Position numbers and translations under genes: made by a program. A stretch of 37,188 nt of DNA from CAZBBB01 sp964490005. GTDB taxonomy: Bacteria > Planctomycetota > B15-G4. The notes beneath the pieces were generated by a model, which saw only the letters and a program-made list of their open reading frames with translations, was not told where the DNA came from and made no database searches. Shown here piece by piece: positions 1 through 9,410 of the stretch. Numbering within the stretch: the first letter of the stretch is position 1; each line of letters begins with the position of its first letter. The DNA lies in NCBI GenBank assembly GCA_964490005.1, contig CAZBBB010000026.1, positions 1 to 37,188 on the forward strand, read 5' to 3'.

Positions 1-133
1 GGGCGCGGCGCGGCCCCCCCCCGCGGCCGGGGCCGGGGGGGCCGCGGCGCGCCCCCCCCCCCCCCCCCCGCCCCGCCCTGAGCGCGTGCCGCCGCGCACC
101 CGCGCGCCGTCGACGCTCCGCCGGCTCGCCGCC
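1..133. other. low-complexity window edge, no gene
   Basis: The first 70 bases are almost only G and C and end in an uninterrupted run of 18 C at 52-69. No open frame here has a recognisable product. The stretch lies downstream of the minus-strand phosphodiesterase gene that ends at 134. It could be a contig edge with an assembly or sequencing artefact. I see no terminator with a T-run. Confidence 0.6.
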
Positions 134-1594
134 TCAGCGCCCGCCCGCGCCGTCGCCGCCGTCGGGCTCGCCGGCGGCCGGCAGCACGACGTCGATGTGC
201 TCGGACGGATCGAGCTCGAGGGCGAGGTAGCCGAGCTGCCCGAACTTCTCGCGGAAGCTCTCGTCCATGGCGTTCGAGACCGCCTGGCGCGGCGCCGGCT
301 CGTAGATGGCGTCCCAGCTCGGCACGAGCGGCGCGCGCGCCGCATCGAGCGCGGGGCCAGGCTCGAGCAGCGCGACGAAGGCGCGCCCGGCCATGTCCTT
401 CGCGCCGGGGATGCCGAGCAGGGCGAGCACGGTGGGCGCGACGTCGAGCACCGTGCCGAGCACGGGCAGCGCGCCGGTGTCGAGAAAGGCCTGCACTCCA
501 CCGGCGTGGCCGGCGCCCCGCGCGATGCCCGGCCCGGCCGCGACGATCACGCCCGGCGGCGCGTCGAGGTGGTGGCCGGTCATGCCCGCCTCGTTGGGGG
601 CCTCGGTCGAGATCTCGTGCATGCCGTGGTCGGAGACGACGAGCACGGTGAGCGGGCCCTCGCCCGCCGCCGCGATGAGCGCGCCGAGCATCTCGTCGGC
701 CCACGCGTAGTAGTCGGGCAGCACCCGCGCCAGCGCCGCGTCGGCCTCGGGCGTCGAACCCCATTTGAAGGGGCCGGGGCGATACTGCCGCCAGTAGCGG
801 TGCCCGACGACGTCGGTGCCGCCCAGATAGACGAGGTTGAGATCGGCGGGGTGCTCGCGCAGCGCCTGCTCGGCGATGCGGAAGTAGGTCTCGTCGGCCG
901 CGAGCGACCACAGCGTCTGCTGCTTGACCTTCTCCTCGGCCGCGTCCAGCAGGCCGGCGGGCAAGGGGCCGAAGACCTTCTCGCGGGCGATGCGCGCGAT
1001 GGCCTGCTGCGTCGAGACGCGCGCGGCGAGCGCGAGGACCTCGGCCTCGCGCTCCGGCGGATGCACCTGCCCCGGCACGTCGGCGGCGAGGGCCGGCTTC
1101 CAGTTGGCGTCGGTCATCGCCGCCGAACTGCTGCCGCTGACGACGAGCCCCGCGACCTCCTCGGCCGGCCAGGTGATGAACCAGCCGACCATGTTGGTCG
1201 TCAGGCCGTGCCAGTCGGCGAGGTTCCACAGCGCCGGCACGAGGCGGTCGGACGAGGTGTAGACGCTGCCCTGCGGGTCGAGGAAGTCCATGATGCCGTG
1301 CTCGCGCGGCAGCCGCCCGGTCGCGATCGAGGTCCACACCACGGGCGAGAGCGTGCGGTTGAGCGTCGCGAGGCGGCCGAAGGAGCCGCGCTCCATGAGC
1401 GCGCGCAGGTTGGGGCAGCGGCCCTCGGCGAGCAGCGGACGCAGCACCGACCACTCCAGGCCGTCCATGCCGACGATGAGCACGCGCGCGACGGGCCGCG
1501 CGGGCTCGGGACGCGCAGGGCCGCAGGCCGGAGCGACGAGCAGCGCACCGAGCAGCGCGGCGCACGACGCGGCCTTTCTGACGGAACGGGACAT
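134..1594 (-). CDS. alkaline-phosphatase-superfamily phosphodiesterase, lipoprotein
   Basis: The product is 486 residues and resembles type I phosphodiesterase / nucleotide pyrophosphatase enzymes, which hydrolyse phospho(di)esters with two metal ions. Visible motifs are VGMDG (Asp44, first metal ligand), a SPVVWTSIATG block in which Ser83 aligns with the NPP nucleophile, GTDVVGH, the VSDHGM metal motif, and a late GHH. The N-terminus has basic residues, a hydrophobic stretch and APAC with Cys24, so a lipoprotein exported to the envelope is likely. The ATG at 1594 is chosen because it places this signal at the start; the reading frame stays open far upstream but there it only shadows ilvE. 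The gene diverges from ilvE. The substrate is unknown; members of this superfamily act on nucleotides, phospholipids or sulfate esters. The superfamily call is firm and the specificity open. Confidence 0.85.
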   Translation of the reverse strand: MSRSVRKAASCAALLGALLVAPACGPARPEPARPVARVLIVGMDGLEWSVLRPLLAEGRCPNLRALMERGSFGRLATLNRTLSPVVWTSIATGRLPREHGIMDFLDPQGSVYTSSDRLVPALWNLADWHGLTTNMVGWFITWPAEEVAGLVVSGSSSAAMTDANWKPALAADVPGQVHPPEREAEVLALAARVSTQQAIARIAREKVFGPLPAGLLDAAEEKVKQQTLWSLAADETYFRIAEQALREHPADLNLVYLGGTDVVGHRYWRQYRPGPFKWGSTPEADAALARVLPDYYAWADEMLGALIAAAGEGPLTVLVVSDHGMHEISTEAPNEAGMTGHHLDAPPGVIVAAGPGIARGAGHAGGVQAFLDTGALPVLGTVLDVAPTVLALLGIPGAKDMAGRAFVALLEPGPALDAARAPLVPSWDAIYEPAPRQAVSNAMDESFREKFGQLGYLALELDPSEHIDVVLPAAGEPDGGDGAGGR

Positions 1595-1795
1595 CGGCAG
1601 GGCGTCCGGAGGGCGAGCGGCCGGCCGCAACGCGCGCCGACCGATCCATGCTGGGAATTTCCGCGCGTCATTGCGAGCGCGGCACGGCGGCCGCGCGGCG
1701 CCGGCCGGCGCGCGCCGATCGAGGGGCCCTTCCGGGTACACTGCGCAGCCGTCAGCCGACCCAAGACACCGTTCCCCCTGCGCGAGAGGCGTGCG
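1595..1795. promoter_or_regulatory. divergent intergenic region with candidate ilvE -10 box
   Basis: These 201 bases separate the minus-strand phosphodiesterase from plus-strand ilvE, so both promoters should lie here. TACACT at 1737-1742 is a fair sigma-70 -10 box for ilvE and would give a leader of about 45 bases. No convincing -35 box is seen 16-19 bases upstream. The same hexamer recurs upstream of the glutamate dehydrogenase gene. This is inference from pattern only. Confidence 0.25.
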
Positions 1796-2734
1796 ATGGC
1801 TTCGATCTGGATGGACGGCGCCCTGGTCCCGGCCGACGAGGCCCAGGTCTCGGTGCTGGCGCACACGCTGCATTACGGCGTGGGCGTGTTCGAGGGCGTG
1901 CGCAGCTACGCCACCGAGGACGGCGCGGCCGCGATCTTCCGGCTCGACGACCACCTGCGGCGGCTGGCCGACAGCGCGCACATCTGCGGCCTGAAGCTGC
2001 CCTTCACGCCCGAGCAGCTCGTCGCCGGCTGCGTCGACGTGCTCGAGGCCAACGGCCTGCGCGACGGCTATCTGCGCCCCATCGCCTACCAGGACGACGG
2101 CTCGCTCAAGGGGCTGGGCGCCAACCCGACCGTGCACGTGGCCATCGCGGCCAACCCCTGGGGCGCCTACCTCGGCGAGGAGGGCCTCAAGAAGGGCATC
2201 CGCGTGATGATCTCGGGCTACCGCCGGCCGGCGCTCGGCGGCGCGCTCACCAAGGCCAAGATCTGCGGCCAGTACGTGATCTCGACGCTCGCCAAGCGCG
2301 AGGCGCTCGCGCTGGGCTTCCACGAGGCGCTGCTCACCGACAACGAGGGCTGCATCGCGGAGGGCTCGGGCGAGAACCTGTTCGTCGTGCGCGACGGCGT
2401 GCTCAAGACGCCGCCCGCGAGCGGCTCGATCCTGCCCGGCCTGACGCGCGCCACGGTGCTGCAGCTCGCGCGGCGCGCGGCCGACGAGCTGGGCCTGTGC
2501 GACGTGCGCGAGGAGCCCGTCACGCGCGGCGAACTCGTCGTGGCCGACGAGGTGTTCCTCACGGGCACGGCCGCCGAGATCACGCCGGTGCGCGAAGTCG
2601 CGGGGCTGGTCATCGGCCAGGGCTCCCCCGGCCCGGTGACGCAGGCCCTGCAGCAGACCTACTTCGACATCGTGCGCGGTCGAGCGCCGGCCCCCGAGCA
2701 CTGGCGCACGCGCTTCGGCGCGCTCGTCCGCTGA
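1796..2734 (+). CDS. ilvE: branched-chain amino acid aminotransferase
   Basis: The product is 312 residues, the usual length for IlvE, a fold-type IV PLP enzyme that moves the amino group between glutamate and the 2-keto acids of valine, leucine and isoleucine. It shows the family blocks in order: HYGVGVFEGVR near the N-terminus, the PLP-binding Lys155 in KICGQY, EGSGENLF around residues 189-195, the LPGLTR block at about 213-218, and GTAAEITPV near the C-terminus. These line up closely with E. coli IlvE as I recall it. The ATG at 1796 is chosen because homology begins there (SIWMDG); the frame is open far upstream but that part is antisense to the phosphodiesterase gene. The permease gene follows after 31 bases on the same strand. 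D-amino acid transaminase and ADC lyase share the fold but fit the conserved blocks less well. Confidence 0.93.
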   Translation: MASIWMDGALVPADEAQVSVLAHTLHYGVGVFEGVRSYATEDGAAAIFRLDDHLRRLADSAHICGLKLPFTPEQLVAGCVDVLEANGLRDGYLRPIAYQDDGSLKGLGANPTVHVAIAANPWGAYLGEEGLKKGIRVMISGYRRPALGGALTKAKICGQYVISTLAKREALALGFHEALLTDNEGCIAEGSGENLFVVRDGVLKTPPASGSILPGLTRATVLQLARRAADELGLCDVREEPVTRGELVVADEVFLTGTAAEITPVREVAGLVIGQGSPGPVTQALQQTYFDIVRGRAPAPEHWRTRFGALVR

Positions 2735-2765
2735 CGGAGCCCCGGGCCGCGCGCCCCGCACGCCC

Positions 2766-4574
2766 ATGAGCCACGACGCGATCCTCACGCTCATCGTGAC
2801 GGGCATCGCCTTCGCGCTGTTCCTCTCCGACCGGCTGCCGGTGGACATCGTCGGCATCGGCGTGCTGCTCGCGCTGGCGATCGCCGGCGTGGTCACGCCC
2901 GAGGAGGCGCTGGCGGGCTTCAGCAACAGCGCGCTGGTGACGATCGCGGCCATGTTCGTGCTCTCGGCCGGGCTCGTGCGCACCGGCTCGCTCGACCGCG
3001 TCACGCGCGGCGTCATGGCCCTGGCCGGCGACAGCAAGCGCGCGCAGATCGCGCTGCTGCTGCTCACGGTCGCGTTCGTCTCGGCCTTCATGAACAACAC
3101 GCCGGTGGCGATCATCTTCCTGCCCGTGTTCCTGGGCGTGGCGGCGCGGCACGGCACGCAACCCTCGCGGCTGCTCATCCCGATGTCCTTCGCGACGATC
3201 CTGGGCGGCACCTGCACGCTCATCGGCACGAGCACCAATCTCGTCTCGAGCCAGGCGGCCGCGCGCGCCGGCCTGCCCGAGATCGGCATGTTCGACTTCG
3301 CCGTCCCGGGCATCCTCTACGCGCTGGCGGGCTTCGCCTTCCTGGCGATCGCCGGGCCGCGCCTGCTGCCGCGGCGCGCGTCGGTGACGAGCGTGTCCTC
3401 GGGCGGCAAGTTGCGCGAGTTCGTGACGGAGGTCGTGTTCCCGGCCGGCAGCCCGCTCGTGGGCAAGAGCTACCAGGACGTGCTCTCGCGCGTCCCCGGC
3501 ATCACGCCGATCATGGTCGTGCGCGGCGACGAGACGCACATGGCGCCGCTCGTCGGCAACCCCCACACGCAGTTCATCCGCGCGCGCGACGTGCTGCTGC
3601 TGCGCGGCGCGCCCGACGCCATCAACGACCTGCTGCGCCGCGAGGGGGTCGAGCTGCCCGCCGAACTCGGCGCGGCCATGGCCAGCCGCGTGCGCGGGCG
3701 CACGGTCACGATGGTCGAGCTGGTGCTCGTGCCCAACTCGCCGCTCATCGGGCGCACGCTGCGCGGCGTGGGCTTCGCCCGCAAGCACGTCGACACGGCG
3801 GTCCTGGCCGTGCTGCGCCGCGACGAGCACCTGCGCGAGCGCGTCTCCGAGCTGCGATTGCGCCTCGGGGACACCCTGCTGGCGGTCGCCGACGAGGAGC
3901 AGCTCGAGGCCCTGCGCAACGACGAGGACTTCCTGCTGCTCGAGGACGTCGAGCAGCAGGTCGTGCGCCGCGGCCAGGCGCCGCTGGCGGTGGCGATCAT
4001 GGCCGCCGTCGTCATCGTGGCGAGCACGGAGCTGCTGCCGATGAGCCTCTCGGCCCTGGCCGGCGCGGGCCTCATGGTGCTCGTGGGCTGCCTGCCGGCG
4101 CGCGTGGCCTACAACTCGGTCGACCTGTCGATCCTGGCGCTCATCGCCGGCATGCTCACGCTCGGGCTGGCCTGGGAGAAGACCGGCCTGATCGGCGAGA
4201 TCAGCGACGGCGTGCTGCACAGCCTCTCGCCCTACGGGCCGCGCGCGGTGCTGGCCGGCCTGTTCCTGCTCGCGACCGTGCTCACCAACTTCTGCACGAA
4301 CACGGCCGTGGCCGTGTTGCTCGTGCCGGCCGGCATCCAGATCGCGGCCGCCCTGCAGCTCGCGCCCGAGCCCTTCGTGTACGCGGCGATGTTCGGCGCC
4401 TCCTGCGACTTCGCCACGCCCGTGGGCTACCAGACGAACCTGCTCGTGTACGGGCCGGGCGGCTACCGCTTCCTCGACTACACGCGCATCGGCATCCCGC
4501 TCACGATCGTGCTCTTCGCGGTCTCGATGGTCGTGATCCCGTGGTGGTTCCCGCTCGTCCCGCTCGCGCCGTGA
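2766..4574 (+). CDS. SLC13/DASS-type anion permease with two RCK_C domains
   Basis: The product is 602 residues, an inner-membrane transporter of the divalent anion/sodium symporter group that carries dicarboxylates, sulfate or related anions. The N-terminal half has hydrophobic helices and the signature NNTP (residues 110-113) followed by GTSTN (154-158). The second inverted repeat carries TNFCTNTA and later ATPVGYQTN. Between them, roughly residues 205-395, lie two soluble TrkA_C/RCK_C-like domains, a layout common in bacterial SLC13 proteins of this size. The substrate cannot be read from the sequence. Its last codons overlap the lpxB start in a GTGA junction, so lpxB is probably translationally coupled to it. 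I see no metabolic reason for the pairing with lipid A synthesis. Confidence 0.88.
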   Translation: MSHDAILTLIVTGIAFALFLSDRLPVDIVGIGVLLALAIAGVVTPEEALAGFSNSALVTIAAMFVLSAGLVRTGSLDRVTRGVMALAGDSKRAQIALLLLTVAFVSAFMNNTPVAIIFLPVFLGVAARHGTQPSRLLIPMSFATILGGTCTLIGTSTNLVSSQAAARAGLPEIGMFDFAVPGILYALAGFAFLAIAGPRLLPRRASVTSVSSGGKLREFVTEVVFPAGSPLVGKSYQDVLSRVPGITPIMVVRGDETHMAPLVGNPHTQFIRARDVLLLRGAPDAINDLLRREGVELPAELGAAMASRVRGRTVTMVELVLVPNSPLIGRTLRGVGFARKHVDTAVLAVLRRDEHLRERVSELRLRLGDTLLAVADEEQLEALRNDEDFLLLEDVEQQVVRRGQAPLAVAIMAAVVIVASTELLPMSLSALAGAGLMVLVGCLPARVAYNSVDLSILALIAGMLTLGLAWEKTGLIGEISDGVLHSLSPYGPRAVLAGLFLLATVLTNFCTNTAVAVLLVPAGIQIAAALQLAPEPFVYAAMFGASCDFATPVGYQTNLLVYGPGGYRFLDYTRIGIPLTIVLFAVSMVVIPWWFPLVPLAP

Positions 4575-5737
4575 GCGGGCCGCGCCTGTTCGTCTCGGCG
4601 GGCGACACCTCGGGCGACCAGCACGCCGCGCGCCTGCTCGCCGCGCTGCGCCGCCGCTTGCCCGACCTGCAGTGCGAGGGCCTGGGCGGCCCCGAGCTGC
4701 GGGCCGCCGGCTGCCGCGTACACGAGGACCTCGTGAGCCACGCGATCTTCGGCATCGGCGGCGCGCTGCGCGCGCTGCCCGAGATGTTCGGCGTGCTGCG
4801 GCGCACCGCCGGGCTGTTCGACCGCCGACGCCCCGACCTGGTGCTGATCGTCGACTACCCCGGGCTGAACCTGTTCGTCGCGCGCCTCGCGGCGCGGCGC
4901 GGCATCCCGGTGGTCGCCTTCATCGCGCCGCAGTTGTGGGCCTGGGCCACCTGGCGCGCGCGCCGCTTCGCGCGCGTCGTCGACGAAGCGCTGGTGATCT
5001 TCCCCTTCGAGGAGCCCTGGTTCTCCGGGCACGGCCTGCCCGCCGCGCACATCGGCCACCCGCTGCTCGACGGGCTGCCCGAGGGCGAGGTGCGCGCGCC
5101 GGACATCGCGCGCGAGCCGCGCCCCGTCGCGCTGCTGCCCGGCAGCCGCCGCCGCGAGGTCGCCGAGAACCTGCCGATGATGCTCGACGCGGCGCGGATC
5201 GTGCTCGCGACCCACCCCGACGCCACGATCCACGCGGCGCACGTCTCGACCGAGATGCAGGGCCGCATGGCGGAGCTGGCGCGCGCGGCGGGCGTGCCGC
5301 TGGCGATCCACGGCGCGCAGGTGCACGCCGTCATGTCGAGCTGCCGCTGCGCGCTCGTCGCCAGCGGCACGGCCACCCTCGAGACCGGGTTGTTCGGCAC
5401 GCCGATGGTCGTGGTCTACCGCATCTCGCGCCTCGAGCGCGTGCTGGGCGACCTGCTCGTCGTGCCGCCCTTCGTCGGGCAGGTCAACCTCGTCTCGGGC
5501 CGGCGCGTGTGTCCCGAGGTGATCACCGTGCCCCCGGCGCCAAGGGAGATCGCCGCGCAGCTGCTGCCGCTCATGAGCGACACGCCGGACTACGCCGCGC
5601 AGAAGGCCGCGCTGGCCGGCCTGCGCGCGCGCATGGCGGGGCGGGGCGCGATCGAGCGCGCCGCCGAGCGCCTCGCCGGGCGCTGGCTGGCCGCGCCCTC
5701 CGCGCGCCTCAGCGCGGCGGGCTCCCCGCCCACCTGA
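4571..5737 (+). CDS. lpxB: lipid-A-disaccharide synthase
   Basis: The product is 388 residues (E. coli LpxB is 382), a GT19 glycosyltransferase that joins UDP-2,3-diacylglucosamine and lipid X to make the lipid A disaccharide at the inner face of the inner membrane. It shows the N-terminal SAGDTSGD block (family consensus AGExSGD), the IAPQLWAW block, GHPLLD, and the LLPGSRRREV donor-site motif. I prefer GTG at 4571 because it forms a GTGA overlap with the upstream stop, a junction type repeated at several other places in this window, and because homology begins just after it. An ATG ten codons upstream at 4541 is the alternative. The 3' end overlaps the convergent GH2 gene by 29 bases. This gene is direct evidence for an LPS-type outer membrane. 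Confidence 0.93.
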   Translation: MSGPRLFVSAGDTSGDQHAARLLAALRRRLPDLQCEGLGGPELRAAGCRVHEDLVSHAIFGIGGALRALPEMFGVLRRTAGLFDRRRPDLVLIVDYPGLNLFVARLAARRGIPVVAFIAPQLWAWATWRARRFARVVDEALVIFPFEEPWFSGHGLPAAHIGHPLLDGLPEGEVRAPDIAREPRPVALLPGSRRREVAENLPMMLDAARIVLATHPDATIHAAHVSTEMQGRMAELARAAGVPLAIHGAQVHAVMSSCRCALVASGTATLETGLFGTPMVVVYRISRLERVLGDLLVVPPFVGQVNLVSGRRVCPEVITVPPAPREIAAQLLPLMSDTPDYAAQKAALAGLRARMAGRGAIERAAERLAGRWLAAPSARLSAAGSPPT

Positions 5738-8700
5738 CGATGTTGCAGAACAGCGTGCGCGTGACGTCGGCCGGCCCCGGCTCGCCGTTGAGCGAGCGCA
5801 GGATGTCGAGCGCGCAGAGCAGCACGCGCCCCTGGCCGACCCGGACGATGCCCAGCGAGGTGCCCGGCTCGTACTGGTGATCGGACCAGCCGCCCACGAC
5901 GCACTCCTCGCCGACGAGGCGCAGCGAGGCGCGCTCGGCGCCGTAGTGCACCAGCTCCTGGAAGAAGCGGCCCCAGGCGCCCTCGGCCGGCAGGCCGTCG
6001 AGCAGCGGGTGGGCGCGGCCGAAGAAGCCCCCGCCCAACCAGTAGCGACCGTGCTCGATACGCCCGCGCTGCTCGAGGAGGCCGCGCTCGGCGAGCAGCG
6101 CCGCCCAGGTGTCGGCCCGGTGCAGGAAGCAGACCGTCGTGCCGTCGTCGCGGACGCGCTGCAGCAGGCTGTCGAGCAGCGCGTCGACCTGCCGCTGGCG
6201 CTCGGGCGTCGTCCAGGCCAGCTTCACGGTGCACAGCCCGTCGCTCTGCGCGTACTCCAGGCGCAGCGCGTGCGCCCGCCCGCCCTGCAGCTGCAGCGGC
6301 GCGCTGGCGCGCCAGGCCGGCGAGTGCGCCAGCCAGTAGTCGACGACGAGCTGCCCGTCGATCCACAGGCGCGCGCCGTCGTCGCTGAGCATGTGCAGCA
6401 GGTAGGCGCCGCTCTCGGGCGGCGTGAGCGTGCCCTCCCAGCGCACCGAGAAGTCGTACGGGCCCACGGCCGGGTCGGGTTCGCTGCGCGACCACTCGAA
6501 GTCGATCTGCGCATCGGTGCGGCGCAGCAGCACCTCGCCCGCGTCGGGATCGGTGCCGCGCCGGTAGGTCGCCGACAGGCCCGCGCCGAAGGCCTCGGCC
6601 GGCACCGTCTCGCGCGGCTCGGGATCGTGGTCGCCGACGAGCACGTAGTCGAGCGGCGGCAGGCTCGAGTGGTAGACGGGGAGCTGCGCCTTGCCGCTCG
6701 TCTCGAAGAAGCGCCGCAGCGCGCGGCCGCGCTCGAACAGCGCGCCGTGGACCGGCAGCGCCGGGCCCTTCCAGTCGACGACCAGCAGGGCCTCGTGGCC
6801 CGTCGCGAGCACGGTCTCGGCGGCGGCGGGCGCGCCGCCCGTGGCGGGGCCCGGCAGCAGTTCGGCGATCAGGCCGTGCGTGCCGGCCCCCACCTCGGCG
6901 TCGATCTCGAGGCCCGGCAGGAGCAGTTCGCCGAAGACGTCGCCGCCGCGCACCTCGACCGGGAACGTGCGCTGCCAGAGCTGCCGTCCGCCCGGGGCGC
7001 GCAGCGTGAGCCGAAGGCGGTGCGGGCCCGCGAGCGCGCCGGTGTCGATCAGCCCGACGTCGGCGGTGACGCGCACGGCCGCCTGCAGCGCGGGCGAGAC
7101 CCACTCGCCGGCCTGCACGACGCTCTGCCGCGCGCGCACCACGAGGCGCCGCGGGGCGAGCGCCGCGGCCAACGCGCCCGGGTCGGCCTTGGGATGGCGC
7201 CACAGGTCCACGATGCCCGAGTGGTTCTCGAGCAGTTCGCTCTCCCAGCCGTTGATCACGTAGCCGTCGGCCAGATCGCCGAGGCGCACGTTCTCGAGGG
7301 CGCGGACCTGGTAGTCGTGGGCGACGGCGCCGGCGCGCAGGGTCAGCTCGTCGAGCGAGAGGAAGCCGGGCCGGGCCGCCAGCCAGCGCCGCCAGTGCGC
7401 CGACCAGGTGCGGTGCGCGGCGCCGTCCCAGCCGAGGGCGGCGGGGTCGACCTCCTTCTCGATGAGCGCCAGGCGCGGCGGGCTGGCGTTGGCGCCCTCC
7501 TCGCCCCAGAACACGATCTCGGCGCGGTTCTCCGTGCGCCGCAGGTGCTCGTCGGGGCCCTTCCAGTGCAGGTCGCGCCAGGTGCCGGGCCCCGGCGCGT
7601 TGTGGTAGTCCCACCAGCCGCTCTCGTGCAGGCCGGCCTCCCAGGGGCGCGCGTGCAGCTTGCGGCTGTCGGGCCCCTCGACGGCCCAGCCCGACGTGAA
7701 GGTGATCGTGCGCGAGGGGTCGAGCGCCTGCGCGGCGGCCAGGTCGGCGCGCTGCGCCTCGGTCGGCTCGCGCAGCTCCTCGTTGATCAGGTTGAAAATC
7801 ACCACGCTCGGGTGGCTGGCGGCGGCGCGCACGACGCGCAGCAGCTTCTCGCGCGCGAGGGCCAGGCACAGCGCGTCGCCGCCCGCGCTGGCGTAGCCGC
7901 CCGGCTCGACGTAGGCGAGCAGCCCGAGCTCGTCGTGCAGGTCGAGCAGGCCGGTGGCCGGCGCGCAGCGGTGGTGGTTGAGCATGTTCAGGCCCAGCGC
8001 CTTGGCCGACTCGATCTGCCGGCGCGCCAGCTCGGGGCTCGGCACCATGCCCGTCACCGGCCAGAAGCCCCACGAGATGGCGGAGGTGAGGAAGACGCGC
8101 TCGCCGTTGAGGCGGAACACCGCGTCGTCGCCGACGCCCTCGACGGTGAAGGAGCGGAAGCCGAAGCGCTGCTCGACGACGTCGACCTCGGGGCCGAGTC
8201 CTCCCGTGCGCTGCAGCGGGCCGCTCCCGTCGCCGCGAAACGCGATCTCGCCTTCGGGCAGGTGCAGCGCGAGCCGCGCGACGTACAGGTGCGGCGCCTC
8301 GGGGCTCCACAGCGCCACGCCCGGGGGCGACAGCTCGACCTCGTGCAGCGATGCGCCCGGCGGACAGCGCAGCGCGAACTCGGTCTGCTCGTAGCGCAGC
8401 GCCGTGTCCGCGACGGCCGGGGCTGCGCCGTCGGCGGCGCGCAGGCGCAACGCGAGCGCCGCGCCGCGCTCGACACCCGTCGTGTTGCGCACCGTGACGG
8501 CGAGGCGCACCGTGCCGGGCTGCGACGTGTTGCGCACGAGCACGTCCTCGATGTGCACCGCGTCGCGCACGACGAGGCGGACGGGCCCCGTCACGCCGCC
8601 GAAGCCGTGGCTGGCGGGGATCGTCGGCGCGTCCGGCGCGCTGCCCCAGCGATGCGCGTCGTGATCGGTCCAGTCGAAGTTGCCGCCCGGGTCGGTGACG

Positions 8701-9350
8701 CGCACGGCGAGCACGTGCCGCCCCGCCGACAGCCTGCCGCCGAGTTCGACCGCGAAGGGCGTGTTGCCGACCGCGTCGTAGCCGACGAGCGCGCCGTCGA
8801 GGAACACCTCGGCGCGCAGCCGCACCGCGTCGAACTGCAGCGTGACGCTCGGCGCGCCGCGCGGACCCGCCGCGAGCCAGTCGGCCGGCACATCGAACTC
8901 GCGCCACCACCAGCTCACGCCGAGGTAGTCGCCGGCCGTGTCGGGCCGGTCGGGCGGCGGTGCGTCGGGCGCGCGGCGCTCGGCGGCCAGCGCGTCCCAG
9001 AAGTGCGCCTCGACCGTCGAGGGCACGCTCACGGCGAGCGGCCGATCGAGCGCGGGCCGCGAGGCGCCCGCGCCGGCCGGCGCGGCGGACGTCGGCGCCG
9101 CGTCGAGCCGTTCCCAGCCGCCCGTCGGCGCATGCACCGGCAGGCTCGCGAGATCGACGCCGGGCAGGTGCAGCCCGTCGCCCTCCCATGCCGCCTCCCG
9201 GTCGAGCCACAGCGACCAGCCCTCGCCCGAGAGGTCGAGCACGCGGCGCGCCTCGGCGCCGCGCGCCGCGCCCGGTTCGCCCCCGCAGCCGGCACCTGCC
9301 CCCGCGAGCACGAGCAGCACGACCGTCAGCAGGGAGCTCGCGCGACGCAT
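5709..9350 (-). CDS. glycoside hydrolase family 2 lipoprotein with PA14 domain
   Basis: The product is 1213 residues. A basic start, hydrophobic stretch and AGAGC (Cys22) predict a lipoprotein. Residues about 105-265 form the GH2 jelly-roll sugar-binding domain and 265-395 the Ig-like sandwich. A TIM barrel begins near EQRFGFRS (393) and carries the likely acid/base Glu524 in FNLINEE and nucleophile Glu617 in FWGEEG. Residues about 925-1050 are a PA14 domain (DGARLWIDGQ), often carbohydrate-binding. The C-terminal region (about 1065-1213) resembles a glutamine-amidotransferase-like or beta-galactosidase tail, but I am unsure. ATG 9350 is chosen over one 12 codons upstream because it starts the signal peptide. 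The enzyme probably removes beta-galactosyl, glucuronyl or mannosyl groups from glycans at the cell surface; the exact sugar is open. The gene lies 60 bases after the beta-propeller gene on the same strand and may be co-transcribed. Confidence 0.9.
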   Translation of the reverse strand: MRRASSLLTVVLLVLAGAGAGCGGEPGAARGAEARRVLDLSGEGWSLWLDREAAWEGDGLHLPGVDLASLPVHAPTGGWERLDAAPTSAAPAGAGASRPALDRPLAVSVPSTVEAHFWDALAAERRAPDAPPPDRPDTAGDYLGVSWWWREFDVPADWLAAGPRGAPSVTLQFDAVRLRAEVFLDGALVGYDAVGNTPFAVELGGRLSAGRHVLAVRVTDPGGNFDWTDHDAHRWGSAPDAPTIPASHGFGGVTGPVRLVVRDAVHIEDVLVRNTSQPGTVRLAVTVRNTTGVERGAALALRLRAADGAAPAVADTALRYEQTEFALRCPPGASLHEVELSPPGVALWSPEAPHLYVARLALHLPEGEIAFRGDGSGPLQRTGGLGPEVDVVEQRFGFRSFTVEGVGDDAVFRLNGERVFLTSAISWGFWPVTGMVPSPELARRQIESAKALGLNMLNHHRCAPATGLLDLHDELGLLAYVEPGGYASAGGDALCLALAREKLLRVVRAAASHPSVVIFNLINEELREPTEAQRADLAAAQALDPSRTITFTSGWAVEGPDSRKLHARPWEAGLHESGWWDYHNAPGPGTWRDLHWKGPDEHLRRTENRAEIVFWGEEGANASPPRLALIEKEVDPAALGWDGAAHRTWSAHWRRWLAARPGFLSLDELTLRAGAVAHDYQVRALENVRLGDLADGYVINGWESELLENHSGIVDLWRHPKADPGALAAALAPRRLVVRARQSVVQAGEWVSPALQAAVRVTADVGLIDTGALAGPHRLRLTLRAPGGRQLWQRTFPVEVRGGDVFGELLLPGLEIDAEVGAGTHGLIAELLPGPATGGAPAAAETVLATGHEALLVVDWKGPALPVHGALFERGRALRRFFETSGKAQLPVYHSSLPPLDYVLVGDHDPEPRETVPAEAFGAGLSATYRRGTDPDAGEVLLRRTDAQIDFEWSRSEPDPAVGPYDFSVRWEGTLTPPESGAYLLHMLSDDGARLWIDGQLVVDYWLAHSPAWRASAPLQLQGGRAHALRLEYAQSDGLCTVKLAWTTPERQRQVDALLDSLLQRVRDDGTTVCFLHRADTWAALLAERGLLEQRGRIEHGRYWLGGGFFGRAHPLLDGLPAEGAWGRFFQELVHYGAERASLRLVGEECVVGGWSDHQYEPGTSLGIVRVGQGRVLLCALDILRSLNGEPGPADVTRTLFCNIVRWAGSPPR

Positions 9351-9410
9351 CGCGCCAGCATCCCAAAGCGGCGCCGCGCGCTCCACGGGGAGGGCGCGGT
9401 GCCGCGCGGC

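Noticed and set aside
86..1795. Upstream extension of ilvE by about 570 codons
   Set aside because: This part is antisense to the phosphodiesterase gene and has no homology; IlvE similarity begins at 1796.
1595..3313. Upstream extension of the phosphodiesterase frame
   Set aside because: It runs antisense through ilvE; the signal peptide at 1594 marks the true start.
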